Part shown: piece by piece, positions 54,747-62,300 of the stretch
How the letters are laid out: each line of letters opens with the position of its first letter
Numbering within the stretch: position 1 is the first letter of the stretch
The notes under the pieces: generated by a model
The model's input: only the letters and a program-made list of their open reading frames with translations
What the model was told of the DNA's origin: nothing
The model's database searches: none
Position numbers and translations under genes: made by a program
NCBI RefSeq assembly: GCF_015223055.1
Contig: NZ_JADFBX010000009.1
Coordinates: 186,001-250,000 of the forward strand
DNA: 64,000 nt
Direction: 5' to 3'
DNA from: Pedobacter sp. MC2016-24
Lineage (GTDB): Bacteria; Bacteroidota; Bacteroidia; Sphingobacteriales; Sphingobacteriaceae

Positions 54747-55328
54747 ATGAAGAATTTATCAGACGAAGAATTATTTAGGCTGGTCAGGTTCGATGATGAG
54801 CGTGCATTTACAGTTTTGTTTGATCGTTACAAAGTCCAAGTGTATCGACAGGTCTTCAGGCGTATTCAATCTGATGCTGATGCCGAGGAAATACTACAAA
54901 ATATTTTCATTTCTGTTTGGAAAAATAGGAAAACCATTGTAATTGAGCAAAATATTTTTCCTTATCTTATGGGGGCTGCGAAAAACTCCGTATTTGAGTA
55001 TTACGCAAAAACTTCCAAAGCTATCGCTCACAGTCGGATTTTATCAGCTATTCCTGAACCCATTGAATATCCTGCAGAAGATTTCATTATGGCTAGAGAG
55101 TTGGAAGGATTGATTTATTTGGAGATTCAGAAAATGCCTGAGACAATGCGGAAGATTTTTATGCTAAGCCGGAACCAGGAAGCTTCCGTGCGGGATATAG
55201 CCGCAACGCTCAGCCTATCTGAGCAAACCGTAAAGAATAACATGACGATGGCGCTCAAGCAATTACGGTTAAAACTCGATTCTAAATATATGATTCATCT
55301 GTTGCCTTTTGTATTGTTTTTAAATTAA
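54747..55328 (+). CDS. ECF sigma factor, FecI-like (locus 4)
   Basis: A 193-residue ECF sigma factor. Region 2 (FDDERAFTVLFDRYKVQVYR, EEILQNIFISVWKNRKTI) and region 4 (MPETMRKIFMLSRNQEASVR, then a helix-turn-helix around SLSEQTVKNNMTMALKQLRL) are complete. It ends in a short hydrophobic tail (YMIHLLPFVLFLN). It heads locus 4, with FecR 59 bases downstream. Confidence 0.93.
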   Translation: MKNLSDEELFRLVRFDDERAFTVLFDRYKVQVYRQVFRRIQSDADAEEILQNIFISVWKNRKTIVIEQNIFPYLMGAAKNSVFEYYAKTSKAIAHSRILSAIPEPIEYPAEDFIMARELEGLIYLEIQKMPETMRKIFMLSRNQEASVRDIAATLSLSEQTVKNNMTMALKQLRLKLDSKYMIHLLPFVLFLN

Positions 55329-55387
55329 CACATTGGTAATAATTGTTTAACGGTACTAGTGTCCGTTTTATCCAATACTATAGATGA

Positions 55388-56359
55388 ATGGAAACATCAT
55401 CTCAAAACGAAAAAAACAGCGCGCTGTTTCGAAAGTATCTGGCTGGAAAATGCAGCGCTGAAGAAAAGCAGGTCCTCGAAGAATGGTATAATTCTTTTGA
55501 TCTTTCTCCTTTACCCGAAGCGGGGCAGGAAAAAGCATCGCTTAAAAGGGTAAGGAAGTGGCTTCTGGCCAATGTTGGTTCTAATCTACCCCGGCCTAAT
55601 CCACTTCTTCGATTATCCTTATCTTTCCGTATCGCGGCAGTAATTGCTTTAGTCTGCAGTATTTCATTGCTCATTTATTTTGCCGGAAATTTTGATGCTG
55701 AACCGCAACTCGAATTTCATGCCTTAAACGGCCAGCTGAAAGTGATCAGTTTGCCGGATGGTTCCATTGTCACGCTGAATGCAGGATCAACACTTAAAGT
55801 AGGACCTGATTTCCGTAAAACAAATAGGTCAGTCGAACTTTCGGGTGAAGCTTATTTCGAGGTCAGTAAAGATGCGAGCAGGCCATTTATCGTCAGCACT
55901 GGTGTTTTGTCCACTCGTGTCCTGGGTACCGCGTTTAACGTCCAGGCCTATCCAAATGATCGCCTGCTTGCCGTAACTGTTGCTGAGGGCAAGGTCAGGG
56001 TTGACAGTGAGCGAAAGCGTTTATCATCAGCCCTTACACCAGGCAGACAGTTGATTTACAATAAATCAGATAAAACTTCAGAGGTAGTTGAGGTGAATAC
56101 AGCACACATCAGCGCCTGGCGCGGAGGCATACTCTATTTTGATAATGAATCCATACCTGATATTGCAAAACGACTGGAGCGCAAATTCAATGTCAAAATT
56201 GAAGTCAGGGGTGAAGCCAGGCCGGACTGCAGGTATACGCTTCGGATCAGCAAGGAAACGCTGGGTAAAACGCTCCGGCTGTTGAGTACAGTGGCAGGGA
56301 TAAAATATATCACCAATTCACAAAATCAGATCACCATTAATACCGCATTATGTAAATAA
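55388..56359 (+). CDS. FecR-family anti-sigma factor (locus 4)
   Basis: A 323-residue protein, the shortest of the four FecR proteins here. The N-terminus has the KYLAGKCSAEEKQVLEEWYN helix typical of Bacteroidota FecR proteins. The membrane helix is about residues 80-99. The FecR domain follows (SLPDGSIVTLNAGSTLKVGP, LSGEAYFEVSKDASRPFIV, VLGTAFNVQAYPNDRL), then a DUF4974-type end (YFDNESIPDIAKRLERKFNV). It is followed by a 114-base gap with a hairpin at 56378-56405 before susC. Codon use in this locus appears more G/C-rich than in loci 1-3. Confidence 0.93.
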   Translation: METSSQNEKNSALFRKYLAGKCSAEEKQVLEEWYNSFDLSPLPEAGQEKASLKRVRKWLLANVGSNLPRPNPLLRLSLSFRIAAVIALVCSISLLIYFAGNFDAEPQLEFHALNGQLKVISLPDGSIVTLNAGSTLKVGPDFRKTNRSVELSGEAYFEVSKDASRPFIVSTGVLSTRVLGTAFNVQAYPNDRLLAVTVAEGKVRVDSERKRLSSALTPGRQLIYNKSDKTSEVVEVNTAHISAWRGGILYFDNESIPDIAKRLERKFNVKIEVRGEARPDCRYTLRISKETLGKTLRLLSTVAGIKYITNSQNQITINTALCK

Positions 56360-56377
56360 AATTACGCAGAACCTAAA

Positions 56378-56405
56378 AACGGGAAATGCTGAAACATTCC
56401 CCGTT
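56378..56405 (+). promoter_or_regulatory. fecR-susC intergenic hairpin (locus 4 copy)
   Basis: AACGGGAAATG at 56378-56388 pairs with CATTCCCCGTT at 56395-56405 around a CTGAAA loop. The one mismatch is A56384/C56399, four pairs below the loop. It lies 18 bases after the fecR stop and 68 bases before the susC start. No U-tract follows. Confidence 0.7.
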
Positions 56406-56473
56406 AATGTGCCGGGCTGAAGCAGCGCAGGCATTCATTTTAAGATCTCTAATCATTAAAACTCATTTCAAAA

Positions 56474-59400
56474 ATGCAAAATAATACTTGTAAAGTCTTT
56501 TTACAAAATCAAAAAAATATAAAAATAAAATACCTGCTTCTCCTGGTATGCCTGATTACGCTAATCGGTAAACCCGGGCTTTCATTTGCAGACACAGCGG
56601 TTTACAGTCAGGTGTTAAAAACCACCCGCATCACTTTGGACCTGCAGGATCAAAGCATTGTGAATATCATCTCAGCGATCGAAAAGAAAACAGGTTTATT
56701 CGTGGCTTATAATTCTAAAAAATTTGATGTCAGCCGCCGAACTTCCATCAGGGTAAAAAATGAAGTGCTGGAGAAAGTTTTCAGGAAAATAATGCTTGGC
56801 TATGAGGGCAGCGTTACTGAGCTTGATTCCAGGCACATCATCATTAACATTGATGAGCCGGTCCTTAAAGGTAAGGCGGTTCAGGATAGGACTGCTGCTG
56901 GTATCAAGCTGAGCCGCATCTCAGGGACGATCACCGATGAGACAGGTGGTCCGTTGCCCGGAGTAAACGTCAAGGTTAAGCAAAGCACAACAGGGACGGT
57001 CTCTGATTCACAGGGGCGTTTTTCCCTGGAAGCAGAAATGGGTTCAGTGTTGGTATTCAGTTATATCGGATTTTCTGCCCAGGAGGTAGTTGTCGACAAG
57101 TCGGCTGATTTGAAGATCATCATGCGCGCAGATGCGCAGACACTGAATGAATTGGTCGTGGTAGGATACGGCGCCAAGCGGCGTGAGCAGATAATTGGCG
57201 CAATATCTTCGGTTCCGGTAAAAGAAATCGGCAGCCGGAATTATTCCAATACAGCGGAAGTACTGCAAGGTACCGTGGCTGGGGTGACCGTGGTCAATAA
57301 CGGTGGGAGTCCAACTTCTACGCCTTCATTCAAAATACGGGGGATTGGATCGATCAACGATGAAAATCCTTTGCTGGTAGTTGACGGGGTGGTCTACAAT
57401 GGATCAATAAATTCTATCAATCCAAAGGATATAGAAAGTATCAGTGTTTTGAAGGATGCCTCAGCGGCAATTTATGGTGCCAGGGCTTCTGGAGGGGTCG
57501 TATTGATCAGTACAAAAAAGGGGAGTAAATCATCCGAACCCCGTGTCAGCCTGAACTATCAGCAGGGCTATCAGACAACCGGTAAAAGACTGGAAGCCCT
57601 GAATGCAGCGGAGTTTGCAGATGTCGTCAATAAGGTAAGGGCTGACGGTAATTTGAGTCCCGACGCAGCATTTGACCCGGCTATATTCCCGGATGCGCGA
57701 AACACAAAAACAATCTGGATGGATGAAATATTTCAGACTGGAAAAATATATGACCTTACAGGTTCGGTAAGTGCCGGTTCGGATAAAGCCTCCATATTTG
57801 TTTCCGGAGGATACCGCAGAAATGAAGGTGTATTGTTGAACTCTTACGGTGACAGGCTTTCTACGCGGATAAATTCCTCCTTTAAGTTATTTGACAATTT
57901 TACCTTGGGGGAGAACCTTTCCTATTCTATTCGTAACGGGCAGGCAGGAAATACTTCCAGTGCACAGGAGGGAACCATTCTTACGGCATTGATCTATCCT
58001 TCCAACGCCACAATTTACCGTGAGGACGGTTCGGGAAAATTCGGTGGTGTTCCTGAAAAGTATTCGGGTTCTTTTGGTGATGTGATCAATCCAGTTGCTT
58101 ACCTGAAGCGTCTTGACATCGATAACCCTGTCAATGAAATGTTGTTGAATCCGTATTTAGAATGGGATATCATTAAGGGTTTGAAATTCAGAAGTAACTG
58201 GAGCTATACCAGGATCAAAAATGATTTCAAACAATTCAGCCCTAAAGTACTTGAGCCCGGCAAAATTTTTAACTTCAATGAACTTACCCAAAGTAGCAGC
58301 ACCTTTACTTCGTTGCTAAACGAGCAGACTTTACAATATAGTCCCAGCCTGGGTACTGATCACAGCTTAGTTGTTTTGGCTGGCCATACATTTGAAAACT
58401 GGAAGAATGAAGCATTTAGCGTAACTGCGACTGGTTTTGACAATGAACTGGAAGATCTGCGTTACCTGAGCAATTCTACACAAGCCATTGCTTTAGGAAA
58501 ATACAGCGGTTCTGGTTATGAAACGGCCCTTGAGTCTTATCTAGGACGTTTGAACTATTCGTATAAACAAAAATACTTGCTGGAAGCAGTTCTCAGAAGA
58601 GATGGTACCTCAAAGTTGACCAACAGTAACCGCTGGGAATGGTATCCCTCAGTTTCTGCCGGATGGGTACTGAAGAAAGAAAGCTTCCTGTCTGATGTGG
58701 ATTTTGTATCTAATCTGAAGCTGCGTGCCAGCTGGGGTAGGATCGGAAACCTGGGTGTATTGGGAAATTATGCATTCAGTATTCCATTAACCAAGACCCA
58801 GGGATTGTTGGGTGAAAGTACAACCATAGTCCCTGGATTTGCGGAAACGCAGTTGTCCAACCCCAATCTGAAATGGGAGATCTCCCAGCAGCAAAACCTG
58901 GGTCTTGACTTTGCATTCCTGAACGAATCACTGATCGGAAGTGTAGATGTGTTTGTGAAAGAAAATAAACAAATGCAACTGAACAAGATTCTGCCGGGTG
59001 TAGCAGGTACTTCTGGTGGACAGACTGTTAATGCTGGGATTATGCGCAATAGTGGTATCGAAGCCAGTTTAACCTACAGGAAGAGCCTAAGGGAATTCTC
59101 TTACAGTGTGACGGGTAATGTCGCTTTTCTTAAGAATGAGCTAAAAGAACTTTATGATGGTACGACTTCCTTTCTGACGGGTACCACCGTCAGGAGTCTT
59201 CCTATGCCTAACATCGCCAGGGTTGGTGATGCTTTCGGTTCATTTTTTGGCTATAAAACAGCTGGGTTATTTCAGTCCGATGCAGATGCTGCAGCTTACG
59301 CTAATTCATCAGGAACACGTTATCAGCCAAATGCCAAAGGCGGAGACATCAGGTTTGTGGATACCAATGGCGACGGAATACTGGATACGAGAGATCAGGT

Positions 59401-59902
59401 GATCCTGGGTAACCCTTTTCCGAAATTTACCTATAGTCTGAACGGTAATCTTGCCTATAAAGGATTTGATCTGAACCTGTTTTTTCAGGGTGTAAGTGGA
59501 AATGATTCTTTTAATGCGGTAAAATATACAGGTTTGAATGCTTCTTTTCCAGGATATAACTTGCTAAGTGAGGTTAAAAATGCCTGGACACCTCAAAATA
59601 CAAATACCAGTGTCCCGCGGTTGTCTTATACTGATGCCAACAATAATTTCGGCAGGATTTCGGATTTCTACATCGAGGATGCTTCTTACCTTAGGTTAAA
59701 AAGTTTAACGATCGGGTATACACTTCCTAAAAAGATGCTGAAAGGATTTCAGCCAAGAATCTACCTGACTGGACAGAACCTATTTACCATTACCAATTAT
59801 TCCGGTATGGACCCTGAAGTTGGATTGTCCAATCAAGGACTTGATCTGGGAATGTATCCGGTAGCCAAAGCATATCTGTTCGGTATTGATTTCAATTTTT
59901 AA
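56474..59902 (+). CDS. SusC/RagA-family TonB-dependent transporter with STN domain (locus 4)
   Basis: An 1,142-residue outer-membrane transporter. A hydrophobic signal segment (YLLLLVCLITLIGKPGLSFA) leads into an STN domain (DLQDQSIVNIISAIEKKTGL), a carboxypeptidase-like domain (ISGTITDETGGPLPGVNVKV), a plug with NPLLVVDGVVYNG and AIYGARASGGVVLISTKKG, and a barrel. The barrel has a calcium-like loop DTNGDGILDTRD and ends in Phe (GIDFNF). Its stop codon overlaps the susD start (TAATG at 59900-59904). The downstream phosphodiesterase and phosphoesterase suggest an organophosphate ligand, though this is inference. Confidence 0.93.
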   Translation: MQNNTCKVFLQNQKNIKIKYLLLLVCLITLIGKPGLSFADTAVYSQVLKTTRITLDLQDQSIVNIISAIEKKTGLFVAYNSKKFDVSRRTSIRVKNEVLEKVFRKIMLGYEGSVTELDSRHIIINIDEPVLKGKAVQDRTAAGIKLSRISGTITDETGGPLPGVNVKVKQSTTGTVSDSQGRFSLEAEMGSVLVFSYIGFSAQEVVVDKSADLKIIMRADAQTLNELVVVGYGAKRREQIIGAISSVPVKEIGSRNYSNTAEVLQGTVAGVTVVNNGGSPTSTPSFKIRGIGSINDENPLLVVDGVVYNGSINSINPKDIESISVLKDASAAIYGARASGGVVLISTKKGSKSSEPRVSLNYQQGYQTTGKRLEALNAAEFADVVNKVRADGNLSPDAAFDPAIFPDARNTKTIWMDEIFQTGKIYDLTGSVSAGSDKASIFVSGGYRRNEGVLLNSYGDRLSTRINSSFKLFDNFTLGENLSYSIRNGQAGNTSSAQEGTILTALIYPSNATIYREDGSGKFGGVPEKYSGSFGDVINPVAYLKRLDIDNPVNEMLLNPYLEWDIIKGLKFRSNWSYTRIKNDFKQFSPKVLEPGKIFNFNELTQSSSTFTSLLNEQTLQYSPSLGTDHSLVVLAGHTFENWKNEAFSVTATGFDNELEDLRYLSNSTQAIALGKYSGSGYETALESYLGRLNYSYKQKYLLEAVLRRDGTSKLTNSNRWEWYPSVSAGWVLKKESFLSDVDFVSNLKLRASWGRIGNLGVLGNYAFSIPLTKTQGLLGESTTIVPGFAETQLSNPNLKWEISQQQNLGLDFAFLNESLIGSVDVFVKENKQMQLNKILPGVAGTSGGQTVNAGIMRNSGIEASLTYRKSLREFSYSVTGNVAFLKNELKELYDGTTSFLTGTTVRSLPMPNIARVGDAFGSFFGYKTAGLFQSDADAAAYANSSGTRYQPNAKGGDIRFVDTNGDGILDTRDQVILGNPFPKFTYSLNGNLAYKGFDLNLFFQGVSGNDSFNAVKYTGLNASFPGYNLLSEVKNAWTPQNTNTSVPRLSYTDANNNFGRISDFYIEDASYLRLKSLTIGYTLPKKMLKGFQPRIYLTGQNLFTITNYSGMDPEVGLSNQGLDLGMYPVAKAYLFGIDFNF

Positions 59903-61443
59903 TGAATATTCAAAAAATAAGTATGAGACTTTTACAAAATTATATTTTTCTACTGGCATTGGTTCTTTTTGCCGGTTGTCAGAAGCAGCTTGACCTGGTT
60001 CCACAGGGAGCACCCTCTTCGGGTAATTTTTGGAAAACTTCCGAGGATGCTGTGGCTGGCATCAACAGCATTTACCAGTTGTACAGCAACAACAACATGT
60101 ATGGGGGAGGTTCCTTCTACTACATGAGTACAAGTGATGACATTGCCTGTAAGGCTACAGGAAATGCTGACCGTTTCAAGTATTTTCAGCTGGACGGTAA
60201 TGAATCCGAAACCAGGACAGTGTGGTCATTGCATTATCAGGCGATGAAACGGGCTAATGATGCCATACGCAATGTGCCTGCAATATCCATGGAAGCTAAG
60301 TTAAAAGACAGGATACTGGGTGAAGCTTATTTCAACCACGCGATCATGCACCTTGAACTGGCCTATAAATATGGTGATCAGCGTGCGGGAATCCCAATTC
60401 CAGATCGTGAGAGACCAGAAAACATTTATGTCCCGCGACCGAAATCCGTAGCAGAAAACTATGCCTACATTGTTGCTGATCTGGTTAAAGCTGCTGAGCT
60501 GCTGCCTTACTTTTCAGAATTGGGAAAGGCTGATTATGGCCGCGCACATAAAACGGCAGCCTGGGCTTACCTGGCGCGTACCTATTTGTATGCCAGGGAT
60601 TGGGCGAAAAGCCAGAAATATGCGGATATGGTCATTTCCAGTAAACAGCATAAATTACTGGAGAATTTTACCGATGTGTTCAAAATTTCGGGCAACTGGT
60701 CTTCAGAGTACATCTGGTCGGTCACCAACAGTGCACAGTTTCCAAACAGCGTGGGATGTATCTTTCCAGGCATCCTGCTGGAAGACAAAGGCTGGGGCGT
60801 CTACAACGGCTGGGGTTCTTTTTATCCTACTAAAGAACTTTATGATGCCTATGAAAGTATAGACAAACGTTTGCCGGTAACAATACTGAAAACCGGGGAT
60901 AAATTCATGTTCTTTGGCCTGGAAAGGAGCTATAATGTGGGTAGTTTTACCGTGAGCTCTAGTAACCGTAGCGGCTATCAGTTCAATAAATATATGGAGC
61001 CCTATACCTATGCCAATCCTACAGGGGTTTATGTCAACTCAAATGGTAACCGTCCGACTACGGCAATGAATGTCCCCTTATTGAGGTATGCGGACGTGTT
61101 GCTGATGCGTGCAGAGGCCGCCTTGATGCAGGGTCAGAGCGGTGACGCGGAGATCAATGCCATAAGACGCAGAGCAGGACTGCTCCCTTTGTCCGGAGCA
61201 ACACTTGCAGACCTTAAAAAAGAACGCCGCTGTGAGTTTGCCGGAGAATGGACCGACCGTCACTGGGACCTGGTACGCTGGGGTGATGCGCAGCAGACTT
61301 ATGCGAAACCACTACACCATGCGGATGGGCGTGAGATCTATACAGCAAGGACATTCAATCCTGCAAAACATCATGTGTGGCCAATACCGCTGGAAGAAAT
61401 CAGGGTTAGTAACGGCACTTTACCTCAAAATGAAGGATGGTAA
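59902..61443 (+). CDS. SusD/RagB-family lipoprotein (locus 4)
   Basis: A 513-residue lipoprotein. The ATG at 59902 overlaps the susC stop by one base, and ATG 59923 would remove seven residues without affecting the signal. Lipobox: VLFAGCQKQ (acyl-Cys26 from the first ATG). SusD signatures are GEAYFNHAIMHLELAYKYGD and the C-terminal RYADVLLMRAEAALMQGQ, with KKERRCEFAGEWTDRHWDLV. Its stop codon in turn overlaps the next gene's likely start (TAATG at 61441-61445), so four reading frames of locus 4 are tightly coupled. Confidence 0.93.
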   Translation: MNIQKISMRLLQNYIFLLALVLFAGCQKQLDLVPQGAPSSGNFWKTSEDAVAGINSIYQLYSNNNMYGGGSFYYMSTSDDIACKATGNADRFKYFQLDGNESETRTVWSLHYQAMKRANDAIRNVPAISMEAKLKDRILGEAYFNHAIMHLELAYKYGDQRAGIPIPDRERPENIYVPRPKSVAENYAYIVADLVKAAELLPYFSELGKADYGRAHKTAAWAYLARTYLYARDWAKSQKYADMVISSKQHKLLENFTDVFKISGNWSSEYIWSVTNSAQFPNSVGCIFPGILLEDKGWGVYNGWGSFYPTKELYDAYESIDKRLPVTILKTGDKFMFFGLERSYNVGSFTVSSSNRSGYQFNKYMEPYTYANPTGVYVNSNGNRPTTAMNVPLLRYADVLLMRAEAALMQGQSGDAEINAIRRRAGLLPLSGATLADLKKERRCEFAGEWTDRHWDLVRWGDAQQTYAKPLHHADGREIYTARTFNPAKHHVWPIPLEEIRVSNGTLPQNEGW

Positions 61444-62249
61444 TGGGAAAGGCAGGTTTTGTTAGGCAAAGTGGCTTAGTGGTTTTTTTCATTCACTTGA
61501 TCGCACTTACAGCTTTTAGTCAGCAAAGGATAATATCCGGCAACCATTTGATCGCCCATCGGGGTGGTATCGTGGACAGTACTTCTGCTGAAAATAGCAA
61601 GGAAGCTTTGGAAAGGGCCATAGACAGGGGATACTGGATGGTGGAAAGTGATTTGCGTGTAACTAAAGATGGCGTTTTGATCACGTATCACGACCAAACA
61701 TTTAAGCGGTCCTTCGGCCTGGATTCCGCGGTGACAGATATGACATGGGAGCAGATCCGGCGGCTTAAAAGTGCGAAGGGTTACCAGGTTATGTTATTTG
61801 AGGACTTGTTGCGTCTGAGTAAGGGTAGAATTGGCATAATGATCGACAATAAGATCCGTGGAAACGACAACGTTCTTTTTGCAAAGGTGATAAACTTGCT
61901 AAAGCGTTATGATCTTTATAAAAATGCCCTAATGATCGGCACAGAAGAATCGGCAGCTTTTTTCACAGGCAAGATCAAGCTGAGCTGCACCAGGAGTCAG
62001 TTGGAAACAAATATGCGCAAACCCGGTTATCGCTCCTCTGACTTTTACCTTTTTTCAGGAGATATTTCCAGGAATGATGTCCTATGGGCGAAAAAGCACA
62101 AAATCCTAGCGGTAGGCGTGTTGAATGCCTGGGCGATTAAGTCTCCGGATGCAGACCATGTTGCCAGTCAAAAGGCAAATCAGCTTCTCGCCGCGGGGCT
62201 CAGTCATTTTCAGATTGATTCTGTTTTCGAATATTTATTTAATCATTAA
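61443..62249 (+). CDS. Glycerophosphodiester phosphodiesterase family protein (locus 4)
   Basis: About 268 residues; the start is taken at ATG 61443 within the TAATG overlap (61437 is also in frame). It has a signal peptide (VVFFIHLIALTAFSQQ). GDPD motifs are in order: HRGGIVDSTSAENSKEALER, then VESDLRVTKDGVLITYHDQT (the metal-binding Glu and Asp and the catalytic His of this family). The C-terminus is FQIDSVFEYL. It hydrolyses glycerophosphodiesters to glycerol 3-phosphate and an alcohol, probably in the periplasm. It sits directly after susD, so its substrate may be what SusCD imports. A hairpin follows at 62256-62284. Confidence 0.9.
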   Translation: MGKAGFVRQSGLVVFFIHLIALTAFSQQRIISGNHLIAHRGGIVDSTSAENSKEALERAIDRGYWMVESDLRVTKDGVLITYHDQTFKRSFGLDSAVTDMTWEQIRRLKSAKGYQVMLFEDLLRLSKGRIGIMIDNKIRGNDNVLFAKVINLLKRYDLYKNALMIGTEESAAFFTGKIKLSCTRSQLETNMRKPGYRSSDFYLFSGDISRNDVLWAKKHKILAVGVLNAWAIKSPDADHVASQKANQLLAAGLSHFQIDSVFEYLFNH

Positions 62250-62255
62250 ACTTTT

Positions 62256-62284
62256 TACCGGCAGTAGAATCTCTACTGCCGGTA
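62256..62284 (+). terminator. Hairpin between the GDPD gene and the phosphoesterase gene
   Basis: A perfect 13-bp stem, TACCGGCAGTAGA at 62256-62268 / TCTACTGCCGGTA at 62272-62284, with a 3-base loop (ATC). It starts 6 bases after the GDPD stop. A T-run precedes the stem but only a weak, A/T-mixed stretch follows it, so it may terminate in either direction or act as an attenuator before the phosphoesterase gene. Confidence 0.7.
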
Positions 62285-62300
62285 TATTATATCCTATTCT

